This document shows positions 7,089 through 14,909 of a DNA stretch of 19,359 nucleotides, piece by piece (the first letter of the stretch is position 1; every line of letters begins with the position of its first letter). The position numbers and the translations under genes were made by a program. The notes under the pieces were generated by a model that worked only from the letters and a program-made list of their open reading frames with translations, was not told the origin of the DNA and did no database searches. This stretch comes from Bacillota bacterium (GTDB taxonomy: Bacteria > Bacillota > Desulfotomaculia > Desulfotomaculales > JAJYZD01), in assembly GCA_021800315.1 (NCBI GenBank), contig JAJYZD010000036.1, positions 1 to 19,359 on the forward strand, given 5' to 3'.

Positions 7089-7092
<4 letters not shown>
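6103..7092 (+). CDS. bioB: Biotin synthase BioB
   Basis: Radical SAM enzyme that inserts sulfur into dethiobiotin, the last step of biotin synthesis. The radical SAM cysteines are in CSEDCVFC (Cys67, Cys71, Cys74), preceded by NARAGR. The second, [2Fe-2S] cluster region shows VDCSLGLL and CSGCIIGLGES, and the family tail IRVAGGREKNLRDLQ and GANALMIGDYLTT is present. I start at TTG 6103, five bases after GGAGGTGG (6090-6097), which gives 329 residues, normal for the family. TTG 6088 and GTG 6094 are in frame but overlap that ribosome binding site. It is first in the operon, under the BirA operator, and its TGA overlaps the ATG of bioF. Confidence 0.97.
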
Positions 7093-8260
<1,168 letters not shown>

Positions 8261-8264
<4 letters not shown>

Positions 8265-8992
8265 GCGCGGGGTTTTTCGTCACCGGTACGGATACCGGGG
8301 TGGGCAAAACGGCCTTGACGGGGGCGTTGGCCTGCGGTTTGCGCCGCCGGGGCCTGGATCCGGGGGTAATGAAACCACTGGCCAGCGGGGCGACCCGGGG
8401 GGGAAGCGGCCTGGTGTCGGCGGACGCCCTTTTCCTGGTCCGGATGGCCGGGGTAAGCGATGACCTTGATTTAATCTGCCCGGTCTGCCTGGAATTGCCG
8501 CTGGCTCCGGCCGTAGCGGCGGAACTGGCCGGGCAACGGGTGGATCTCGTCCGGGTGGAACAGGCCTTCCTGCGGCTGGCCACCCGTCATAACCCGATGC
8601 TGGTGGAGGGTGTGGGAGGACTGATGGTGCCCCTGGCGCCCGGCGTCCTCGTCGAAGACCTGGCGCTCGGCCTGGGTTTGCCCCTGGTGGTGGTGGCCCG
8701 CGCGGGCCTGGGCACGGTCAACCACACCCTGCTCACCCTGGCCCGGGCCCGGGCCAGGGGCCTTTCGGTGGCCGGCGTGATATTAAACGGGATGAGCGCG
8801 GACCCGGACCCGGCCGAGAGCACCAACGCCCGGGTTATAGCCGCTCTGGGCGGGGTAAGGATCCTGGGCGTGATTCCCCGGGGCGAAGGCGTCGACGTGG
8901 AAGCGGGCCGGGCCGGTAACATGGCCGCCCTGGTGGAGGAACACCTGGATTGGGCCGCGATTATGGCCGTACTCGAAGGGGATGCGGTCTGA
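8261..8992 (+). CDS. bioD: Dethiobiotin synthetase BioD
   Basis: ATP-dependent carboxylase that closes the ureido ring of DAPA to give dethiobiotin. The P-loop is GTDTGVGKT (residues 9-17); VMKPLASGA and VEGVGGLMVPL are the substrate and Mg-binding signatures, and GVILNGM the nucleotide-specificity region. The motif usually read as PLAPHVAA is PLAPAVAA here, a small change near the substrate site. It has 243 residues and is complete. Its ATG overlaps the TGA of bioF. It would act on DAPA, yet the DAPA-forming gene just downstream is broken, so its substrate must come from an enzyme encoded elsewhere if the pathway runs. Confidence 0.95.
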
Positions 8993-9309
8993 ACAAAGGA
9001 GAATATGCCGCCCTGCTTACGGACGGTGCGGCGCACGTCTGGTATCCTTTCATCCGGATGCGGGACTATCCGGCCGGCGAACCGCTCTTCATCGAACGGG
9101 CGCAAGGGATGCGGCTCTGCGACGTCAGGGGCCGCGGCTGTTACGACGGGGTTTCCTCCCTGTGGCTGAAGGTGCACGGCCATCCGCATATCGACCGGGC
9201 GGTAAGGGATTAACCGGACGGGATGGCCCATTCCGCGATGCTGGGCTTGAGGCGTCCGGGAGCGGTACGGCTGGCCCAAAAGCTGATTGACATAACACCG
9301 CAAGCGTGA
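8989..9309 (+). pseudogene. bioA: bioA 5' fragment (DAPA aminotransferase), interrupted
   Basis: The N-terminal quarter of adenosylmethionine-8-amino-7-oxononanoate aminotransferase: HVWYPFIRMRDY, PLFIERAQGMRLCDVRG, DGVSSLWLKVHGHPHIDRA. The frame meets TAA at 9211-9213 where the family has a Gln-like position, then continues recognisably in the same frame (MAHSAMLGL, RPGAVRLAQKLIDITPQ) until a mobile element begins after 9309. The true start is unclear: AAAGGAG at 8995-9001 is followed by ATG 9005, which is out of frame, so the 5' end may also carry a frameshift. It was the fourth gene of the operon, starting at the bioD stop. It is not functional. Confidence 0.88.
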
Positions 9310-9540
9310 AGCCTCCCCACCCTGAAGGGCGGAGATTCCACCCTCTGCTGTGAGGCACCTCCGCCTTTTTGAGGGGCTGGAGGTGGACCTTATGGCTTCA
9401 TGGTCCTAGAGTTACGCCGCAAGTTTGCTCTACGAGAGAGCAGTTCTTTCGACATGCGAAACGTTTCGCATAGGACCGGTCTTTTGGGAATCGGTTTTAC
9501 GTGGCAGCCCTGGTGACCCGCCACAACCCCATACCGATTG
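9310..9540 (+). ncRNA. Structured element inside bioA, HEARO / IscB omega-RNA-like
   Basis: The insert begins directly after GTGA (9306-9309) and folds on paper into a series of stems. These are an imperfect hairpin at 9313-9334 (CCC-TGAA-GGG core); CACCTCC/GGAGGTG (9355-9361 with 9379-9385); an outer stem GGTCCTA/TAGGACC (9402-9408 with 9471-9477) enclosing TGCTCT/AGAGCA (9426-9442) and TGCGAA-ACGT-TTCGCA (9455-9470); then AATCGGT/ACCGATT (9489-9495 with 9533-9539) enclosing GTGGC/GCCAC (9501-9505 with 9520-9524). A ribosome binding site and ATG follow at once. Insertion after ATGA/GTGA, a multi-stem RNA of about 200 bases and an ORF start right behind it are, as I recall, the hallmarks of HEARO elements, whose RNA guides IscB. 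The name is an inference from architecture. Confidence 0.5.
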
Positions 9541-9589
9541 TCAAGGAGCTACTATTATGATATACCTAGGTGATAGTGCTGTCAATAAG

Positions 9590-9765
9590 GGGCATGTCTC
9601 AGAAATATGTTGACGAGTCTGGCCGGTGAGAGCGGATACACCCATCGGGGGCAGGAACCGGAAACTCCGGAATTCCAGCAAGAGGCAGACACCCTGCGGA
9701 TCGAAGTCGCCTTCTTAGGCCCGGAGGTCTGTCAACTAATTTTCGGGCAAAAATGAGACATGCCC
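9590..9765 (+). mobile_element. 176-bp MITE with 12-bp terminal inverted repeats
   Basis: GGGCATGTCTCA (9590-9601) and TGAGACATGCCC (9754-9765) are perfect inverted repeats, flanked by the direct repeat AATAAG (9584-9589 and 9766-9771), a 6-bp target duplication. Inside each end the sequence GTTGAC recurs in inverted orientation (9609-9614 and 9732-9737 on the other strand). The core holds a 48-residue frame (TTG 9610 to TGA 9754-9756) that ends in the right repeat, probably a scrap of a transposase. No transposase gene is left, so it would need one in trans. The parent family was not identified. Confidence 0.85.
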
Positions 9766-9808
9766 AATAAGGCCCAAGGTATTTTTTGAAATTAATTTTG
9801 CCTTTCAT

Positions 9809-9828
9809 CTCCTCCCTAAAGGGAGGAG
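9809..9828. repeat. Perfect hairpin at the right end of the element in bioA
   Basis: CTCCTCCC (9809-9816), loop TAAA, GGGAGGAG (9821-9828): eight perfect pairs. It lies about 15 bases before bioA resumes. Hairpins of this kind mark the ends of IS200/IS605-type elements and are read by their HUH transposases. It is not followed by a T run, so a terminator role is less likely. Confidence 0.6.
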
Positions 9829-9842
9829 ACTTCCCGGCGAGT

Positions 9843-9989
9843 ATGTTAAACAAGGTCTTTTACTCGAACACCGGTTCCACGGCGGTGGAGATCGCCCTCA
9901 AGACGGCCTTGACGTACTTCCGGCGGGAGACAGACTTTCCAACCGGTCCGACTCCTTCGGAAAAGATGGCTACCAAAACCACTTTCTGA
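9843..9989 (+). pseudogene. bioA: bioA second fragment, truncated
   Basis: bioA resumes after the insertion as NKVFYSNTGSTAVEIALK and ALTYFRRE, the PLP phosphate-binding region that normally follows ITPEGL in the same protein, in a different frame from the first fragment. Similarity ends near 9935; the last 17 or so residues to TGA 9987-9989 are not bioA. Roughly the last two thirds of the enzyme, with the PLP lysine, are deleted. The stop overlaps the extended -10 of the proB promoter. Confidence 0.85.
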
Positions 9990-9995
9990 TATAAT
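9987..9995 (+). promoter_or_regulatory. Extended -10 promoter of proBA
   Basis: TGATATAAT (9987-9995) is an extended -10 (TG-N-TATAAT) with only a poor -35 match (TGGCTA, 9967-9972, 17-base spacer). It lies about 50 bases before the proB start. No T-box or other leader structure fits in the short untranslated region. Confidence 0.55.
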
Positions 9996-10041
9996 GGTGG
10001 TCGGCGGGCTCTGATAGGGGACCGATCTTTTTCCTGGGCGG

Positions 10042-11187
10042 GTGGATATGGCGGGCCGAAACTTAAAGGGAACAAAACGCGTGGTGGTCAAGGTAGGTTC
10101 CAGTTCGATCACCGGGACGGGCGGCGAACCGGACGCCGGACGGCTGGCCGGCCTGGCCGGCCAGGTGGCCGCGCTGAAGGGAAACGGCACGGAGGTTCTG
10201 CTGGTGTCCTCGGGAGCCGTCGCCGCCGGTGTGGGCCGGCTGGGACTCGCCGCGCGGCCTTCCACCATCCCCGAGAAGCAGGCCTGCGCGGCCGTGGGCC
10301 AGGGAATCATCATGCAGGTGTACGAGAAGCTTTTTTCCGGACACGGGCTCATTGCGGGCCAGGTGCTTCTCACGCGGGGGGATCTGGCCGACCGCGGCCG
10401 TTTCCTCAACGCCCGCAATACGCTCAATACCCTGCTCCATCTCGGCGTGGTGCCGGTCATCAACGAGAACGACACCGTGGCGGTGGAGGAAATCAATTTC
10501 GGCGACAACGATTTTCTTTCCGCCCTGGTGGCCGGCCTGGTGGACGCCGACCTGTTGTGTCTCCTGACCGACATCGACGGCTTCTACACCGCCGACCCGC
10601 GGGTGGATGCCGGGGCCCGGCTGATTCCCACCGTCGCCGCCATTACGCCGGAACTGGAGTCGTCGGCCGGCGGACCTGGTACCACGCGGGGTTCCGGCGG
10701 CATGGCATCCAAACTGGCGGCGGCCCGGGTGGCCGTGCAGTGCGGTACGGCCGTGGTGGTCGCCCACTCGCGCGAGAGGGACGTCCTGCCCAGGATCCTG
10801 GCCGGGGAGGAACTGGGTACCTTTTTCCGTCCCGGGGCAACCCGTCTGGAGCACCGCAAGCGTTGGATAGCCCACGGGGCGCCGGCGGCCGGCCGGGTCG
10901 AGGTGGACGGCGGGGCGGTCCGGGCCCTGGTGCGGGGCGGCAAGAGCCTTCTGCCTTCGGGCGTGCTCGGAGTGGAAGGATGTTTCGAAGCGGGGACCAC
11001 CGTGGGCATATTCGGGGCCGACGGGCGGGAGGTGGCCAGGGGCATCGTCAATTTCAACTCCCGTGAACTGACCATGATCAAGGGCAGGCAAACCGGGGAG
11101 ATTGAGGGGCTGTTGGGTCATAAAGATTATGACGAGGTCGTGCACCGCAACAACATGGTGCTCATGACCCGGGTTCCGGGTGGTTAA
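10042..11187 (+). CDS. proB: Glutamate 5-kinase ProB
   Basis: First enzyme of proline synthesis; phosphorylates glutamate to gamma-glutamyl phosphate. The amino acid kinase domain (about residues 10-265) shows RVVVKVGSSSIT, EVLLVSSGAVAAGVGRLG, VVPVINENDTVAVEEINFGD and LLCLLTDIDGFYTADPR, and GSGGMASKLAAA for ATP binding. A C-terminal PUA domain follows (about 285-375). At 381 residues it is full length. GTG 10042 and ATG 10048 are both possible starts; neither has a well-spaced ribosome binding site. It overlaps or abuts proA and is transcribed from the promoter at 9990. Proline feedback acts on the kinase domain in this family. Confidence 0.97.
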   Translation: MDMAGRNLKGTKRVVVKVGSSSITGTGGEPDAGRLAGLAGQVAALKGNGTEVLLVSSGAVAAGVGRLGLAARPSTIPEKQACAAVGQGIIMQVYEKLFSGHGLIAGQVLLTRGDLADRGRFLNARNTLNTLLHLGVVPVINENDTVAVEEINFGDNDFLSALVAGLVDADLLCLLTDIDGFYTADPRVDAGARLIPTVAAITPELESSAGGPGTTRGSGGMASKLAAARVAVQCGTAVVVAHSRERDVLPRILAGEELGTFFRPGATRLEHRKRWIAHGAPAAGRVEVDGGAVRALVRGGKSLLPSGVLGVEGCFEAGTTVGIFGADGREVARGIVNFNSRELTMIKGRQTGEIEGLLGHKDYDEVVHRNNMVLMTRVPGG

Positions 11188-11206
11188 GGGAAGGGAGTTG
11201 GTTTTT

Positions 11207-12454
11207 TTGTCCGAAGTGGGGGAGAAGGCCGTCCGGGCCAGGGATGCCGCCCGCCGGCTGGCCCGGGTGCCGGTTGGGATCAGGAACAAGGCCTTGCTGG
11301 GCATAGCGGCCGAGTTGGTGAACAGTTGCAAATACATCCTGGACGCCAACGCCGTGGACATGGAGGCGGGACGGGCCAAGGGACTGTCCCGGGCCCTGCT
11401 GGACCGGCTGATGCTCACCCCGGACAGGGTGGAGGAAATGGCCGCGGGCGTGAAAGCGGTGGCGGCCCTGCCCGACCCGCTGGGAACGGTGGACGGTATG
11501 TGGACCCTGGCCAACGGGCTTTCGGTAGGACGCGTCCGCGTGCCCCTGGGGGTCATCGGCATCATCTACGAAGCCAGGCCCAACGTGACGGTGGACGCCG
11601 CTTGCTTATGCCTCAAGGCCGGTTCGGCGGTCATCCTGCGCGGTGGATCGGAAGCTTTTCGATCCAACCTGGCGTTGGCGCAGGTCCTGGTCAGGGCGGC
11701 CCTGGACGCCGGCCTGCCGGAAGGCGCCATAGGCATGATCGAGACCACGGACCGCTCGGCCGTGGAGGAACTGATGAAGCAACGGGACTGCGTGGATGTG
11801 ATCATCCCCCGCGGCGGCGCGGGGTTGATCGCATCAGTGGTGAACAATTCCACGGTGCCGGTGATCGAAACCGGAACCGGCAACTGCCATGTCTACGTCG
11901 ACGAGGGGGCCGACCTGGAGATGGCCAGGGATATCGTGATCAACGCCAAATGCCAGCGCCCCGGCGTTTGCAACGCCATGGAAACCCTCCTGGTGCACAA
12001 GGCGTCGGCCGCCGCCTTCCTGCCGGTGGTGCTGGAGGCCCTCGGGGAGCGCGGGGTGGAGGTGCGGGGCTGCCCCGCGACCAGGGCCGTGGCGTCGTGG
12101 GTGGTACCGGCCGTCGAGGAAGACTGGGCCACCGAGTTTTTGGACCTCGTGTGTGCGGTCAAAGTGGTGGAGGGCATGGAAGAGGCGATGGATCACATCT
12201 ACCGCTACGGTTCGGGGCATTCCGAGGCCATCGTGACCAGGGACTGGGGCCGCGGCCGGCGTTTCCTGAAGGAAGTGGACGCGGCGGCGGTTTACGTCAA
12301 CGCCTCGACGCGGTTTACGGACGGTTTCCAGTTCGGCTTCGGCGCCGAGATCGGCATATCCACCCAGAAGCTGCACGCCCGGGGGCCCATGGGCCTCGCG
12401 GCGCTGACGACTTATAAGTACGTCGTGTACGGGGACGGACAGGTGAGGTCCTGA
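11207..12454 (+). CDS. proA: Gamma-glutamyl phosphate reductase ProA
   Basis: NADPH-dependent enzyme that reduces gamma-glutamyl phosphate to the semialdehyde, the second step of proline synthesis; an aldehyde dehydrogenase fold. The catalytic cysteine is in QRPGVCNAMETLLVH (Cys255). Other family marks are PLGVIGIIYEARPNVTVDAA, LRGGSEAFRSN, VDVIIPRGGAGLI and GTGNCHVYVDE, and the tail FGAEIGISTQKLHARGPMGL. I prefer TTG 11207: GGGAAGGGAG (11188-11197) sits nine bases ahead and the protein then begins MSEVGEKA as homologs do (415 residues). GTG 11180, overlapping proB by eight bases, would add nine residues. It probably forms a channelling complex with ProB, as in other bacteria. Confidence 0.96.
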   Translation: MSEVGEKAVRARDAARRLARVPVGIRNKALLGIAAELVNSCKYILDANAVDMEAGRAKGLSRALLDRLMLTPDRVEEMAAGVKAVAALPDPLGTVDGMWTLANGLSVGRVRVPLGVIGIIYEARPNVTVDAACLCLKAGSAVILRGGSEAFRSNLALAQVLVRAALDAGLPEGAIGMIETTDRSAVEELMKQRDCVDVIIPRGGAGLIASVVNNSTVPVIETGTGNCHVYVDEGADLEMARDIVINAKCQRPGVCNAMETLLVHKASAAAFLPVVLEALGERGVEVRGCPATRAVASWVVPAVEEDWATEFLDLVCAVKVVEGMEEAMDHIYRYGSGHSEAIVTRDWGRGRRFLKEVDAAAVYVNASTRFTDGFQFGFGAEIGISTQKLHARGPMGLAALTTYKYVVYGDGQVRS

Positions 12455-12463
12455 CAAAAGCAC

Positions 12464-12497
12464 AAAAGTGGCCGGGCGATCGCCCGGCTTAACTTTT
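12464..12497. terminator. Bidirectional terminator after proA
   Basis: AAAAGT, then the perfect palindrome GCCGGGCGATCGCCCGGC (12471-12488), then TTA and ACTTTT. The outer A/T tracts also pair, so both strands give a GC hairpin followed by a T-rich tract. It lies between the convergent proA and the small minus-strand gene and can serve both. Confidence 0.75.
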
Positions 12498-12511
12498 CCG
12501 GGGGGGGTGCC

Positions 12512-12763
12512 TTAAGCGCCTGGCGCGGAGGGGTCCCGTTCCAGGGGGGCCGGCCAGGCCGGTTCCCGGGCCACCGGTCCCCGCACCAGGGTGGTGTGGA
12601 AGGTCTGGAAGCCCTGACGGACGGCGGCGATGGAGTCCCGGGCCGCCTGGAGGGAGTTGACGACATAGTCCAGGTTCCTGTCGACGTGGGTTCCTCCGTT
12701 CGGCGAACTGAGAACGAGCAGCATGAGGATCAGAAAAAGGGTAAAGGGATTCTGGTTCTCCAA
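12512..12763 (-). CDS. Small one-TM or secreted protein, unknown function
   Basis: An 83-residue protein I do not recognise. Start TTG 12763 is supported by AAGGAGG nine bases upstream. Residues 7-19 (FTLFLILMLLVLS) form one hydrophobic segment, a membrane anchor or signal peptide. After it come VDRNLDYVVNSLQAARDS and IAAVRQGFQTFHTT, an amphipathic helical region, and then a Pro/Ala-rich tail. It is the last gene of the minus-strand group and ends just before the shared terminator. It sits about 100 bases after the VanW gene on the same strand only in map order; it may have its own promoter, which I could not locate. Confidence 0.7.
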   Translation of the reverse strand: MENQNPFTLFLILMLLVLSSPNGGTHVDRNLDYVVNSLQAARDSIAAVRQGFQTFHTTLVRGPVAREPAWPAPLERDPSAPGA

Positions 12764-12861
12764 GGCAGAGTACCTCCTTGCGGGCGGAAAAAACCTCTAT
12801 TGGGATAAAGTATTCGTCGTTTACAGGGGTGGTGACTGGGAGCGGTTGAAAGGGGGAGAGC

Positions 12862-14172
12862 CTACTTTACCACCGGTGGCAGGTTTGCGGCCTGGTGGTA
12901 GTAGTCTTGGGAGATGCGCTCGGTGACGGTGCGTCCGTCCGGGCCGGCTATCTTGCGATAGACCGCCACGCCGACGGTGTTTTGCCCGTCGGATCCCAGC
13001 GCGAGCTGGTCCGGGGCCGGCACGGGGACGCCCCTGGGGGTGGTCACCCTGGTATAGACGAAAACCTGCTCGGTCTCCTTTCTCTCGCCGAAGATCCGGA
13101 CGGTCAGCCTGTCGCCCCGGACATGGGCGCCGATATAGACGGGATAGCCGGTATTATTTACCAGTTTCAGGTCCCGGTTATCCCAGTTGAGGGTGGCGTC
13201 CAGCCCCAGTGGGACGTAGGGTACGACCAGGGTATGGGGGTAGCGCTCCGTGATCTTCAGGCCGGCCAGCAGGGCGGCGTTGTACAGGGTGCTGGCCAAC
13301 TGGCAGACACCGCCGCCGGTTTGATTCACGAGGGCGTAGCCGACGATCGCCGGCGCCGGCTGGAAGCCGCGGTCCGCCGCGCGGGGGCCGAGGCGGGCGT
13401 TTAAGGAAAACTCCTGGTTAGGCGCGAGCAGGGCGCCGTCGAGAAGGCGGGCGGCCAGGACGATGTTATAGTCGCGCCGGGCTTGCGCCGGGTTGAGGTT
13501 CGTGGTGAAGCCGGCCAGCAGGCTGTTCAGGGGTGCCAGTTGGGATTCCCCGACGGCCGGGGCGGCGCCGGTGAAGACGAGGGGGGCGCTTTCCCCTTGG
13601 GGGGACAGGACCGGCCCGACCTCGTCCTGGGTGGCCCGGATAGCTATCCGACGGCCCGGTTGGCCCGGAACCACGGTGACGGCGCCCCCGGTCACGGTCA
13701 GGGAGGCGTCCCGCGCGGGTGTGGCCGCCTGCCGGTTGATGGCGGCCAGTTGTACCGCGAGGCGATTGGGCCGGTAAACGAAGCCCGGCTGGAGATTCAC
13801 CGGACGGCCCAGAAGCCGCAACATGGCCAGGGCGGCTTGCGGCGAACCGTTGTCCAGGCGGGCCGCCGCAAGGTTCAACACCAGGCCCAGGTTGGAAGAG
13901 GCGCCGAGGGCGGAGTACGGGATGGCCCACTTTCTCCCGTCGCCGTCCAGGGTCAGGTTTAAACCCGGGTTATCCGCGGGGAAGAGGATCGAAGCAGCCC
14001 GCCGCAGGGATGAGAGGGAGAGTCCCGCGGCGGACATGTTCCCGACATACACCCCGGGGGGAATCCTGCCGGAGTACAGGCTGGTGACGGTACCGGCGGA
14101 AAAAGCGGTACCGGTCGCAACCTGGACGGATACCAGGGCGGCCAGTACCAGTACCTTCGGCAGACAGCGCAT
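12862..14172 (-). CDS. VanW-family exported protein
   Basis: A 436-residue exported protein. Residues 1-26 are a signal peptide (VLVLAALVSVQVATGTAFSA). The first half has a PG_binding_4-like region that includes GVYVGNMSAAGLSLSSLRRA, and then the VanW domain shows its hallmark GGGVCQLASTLYNAALLAGL (Cys290), preceded by LLAPNQEFSLNARLGPR. A G5-like tail comes last. VanW was named from a glycopeptide-resistance cluster, but its biochemical role is unknown; this domain set suggests a peptidoglycan-associated envelope function. ATG 14172 has AAGGAAG about six bases ahead. It follows the PRC-barrel gene by about 12 bases, so they are probably cotranscribed. Confidence 0.92.
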   Translation of the reverse strand: MRCLPKVLVLAALVSVQVATGTAFSAGTVTSLYSGRIPPGVYVGNMSAAGLSLSSLRRAASILFPADNPGLNLTLDGDGRKWAIPYSALGASSNLGLVLNLAAARLDNGSPQAALAMLRLLGRPVNLQPGFVYRPNRLAVQLAAINRQAATPARDASLTVTGGAVTVVPGQPGRRIAIRATQDEVGPVLSPQGESAPLVFTGAAPAVGESQLAPLNSLLAGFTTNLNPAQARRDYNIVLAARLLDGALLAPNQEFSLNARLGPRAADRGFQPAPAIVGYALVNQTGGGVCQLASTLYNAALLAGLKITERYPHTLVVPYVPLGLDATLNWDNRDLKLVNNTGYPVYIGAHVRGDRLTVRIFGERKETEQVFVYTRVTTPRGVPVPAPDQLALGSDGQNTVGVAVYRKIAGPDGRTVTERISQDYYHQAANLPPVVK

Positions 14173-14183
14173 AGAATCTTCCT

Positions 14184-14909
14184 TTACCTGGTACTTATGG
14201 TCAGTTCGATATATTTATCGGCTGCAATAACCTTTTCGATTAGATCTTCGGTTACTACCTCCCCCTCCCTGGCCACAATGGTCCCTTCGGCGTCCACGAT
14301 GTCCGCCGTTACGGTGCGTCCGGTCAAAAACTCCCGCTGTTTTCCCACGAAGGCGCTAAAGCCGTTTTCGGGGGCCTTCGCTTCCGGGGGAGCGACGGCA
14401 GAAGGCTGGGGCGTCTCCGGAGGCAGTTTCCCGTCCTCGAGCAGGGGGAAACCGTCCGATACGATGAGGTAGGCGGGGCTGTACGTAATGATGGCTGAAG
14501 CCGGGATGAGGCCGCTGGCCTGTCCGGTCAGAAAACAGCCGGCGATCGCTCCCCCGTTGTCCGTATCCACCACGTATTCGCTTACGGTACCCTGCAGCGT
14601 GCCCTTCGTGTCCAGTACCCGCAGTCCGGTGACCTGCACGTTTTTCATCAGCAGGTCGACCACGTCCGGGAAATTGACGACGCTCTCCATGGCGGACCGG
14701 CTGTCGATGGTCAGCGCGTGTTCACCTACGCCCACCACGCGTTCGAAGGGCAGCACCAGGACCTCACCCGGCGAGTCGGATACTTCCGCCGTCACATACT
14801 GCACCTTCTTCCGGGCGGGGTTCACGACCATGGCCTTGACCCGTCCGACTCTGGTGCCTTCGGCGATGCCCACTATGGGCAGATTAATGATTTCCCGCGA
14901 TTTCTTCAC
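14184..14909 (-). CDS. PRC-barrel domain protein
   Basis: A 241-residue protein with two PRC-barrel units: residues about 3-75 (REIINLPIVG, then VGRVKAMVVNPARKKVQYV) and about 80-155 (VQVTGLRVLDTKGTLQGTVS, YVVDTDNGGAIAGC). A Pro-rich linker (PPETPQPSAVAPPEAKAP) leads to a C-terminal domain of about 45 residues (GRTVTADIVDAEGTIVAREG) of a kind found with PRC barrels in Firmicutes. PRC barrels bind partner proteins or RNA, as in RimM; no enzyme activity is implied. Start GTG 14909 has GAGGAGG eight bases upstream and overlaps the 3' end of the TPR-like gene by 26 bases, so the two are coupled. Confidence 0.88.
   Translation of the reverse strand: MKKSREIINLPIVGIAEGTRVGRVKAMVVNPARKKVQYVTAEVSDSPGEVLVLPFERVVGVGEHALTIDSRSAMESVVNFPDVVDLLMKNVQVTGLRVLDTKGTLQGTVSEYVVDTDNGGAIAGCFLTGQASGLIPASAIITYSPAYLIVSDGFPLLEDGKLPPETPQPSAVAPPEAKAPENGFSAFVGKQREFLTGRTVTADIVDAEGTIVAREGEVVTEDLIEKVIAADKYIELTISTR

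Larger units (their letters stand above)
9310..9842 (+). mobile_element. IS200/IS605-superfamily-like element remnant interrupting bioA
   Basis: About 530 bases of non-bioA DNA lie between the matching pieces of bioA (…ITPQ before, NKVFYSN after). The left end is a structured segment after GTGA. Near the right end is a perfect hairpin, CTCCTCCC-TAAA-GGGAGGAG (9809-9828). Terminal hairpins instead of inverted repeats, and no evident target duplication, are features of the IS200/IS605 superfamily. The protein gene is gone: only AAGGAG (9543-9548) and a start ATG 9557 reading MIYLGDSAVNK remain, itself interrupted by the MITE at 9590. The right boundary is approximate. Confidence 0.6.

Noticed and set aside
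9306..9842. CRISPR-like or group I/II intron structure in bioA
   Set aside because: There are no spaced direct repeats and no intron core or domain V/VI motif; terminal hairpins and an ORF start fit an IS200/IS605-type or HEARO-type element better.
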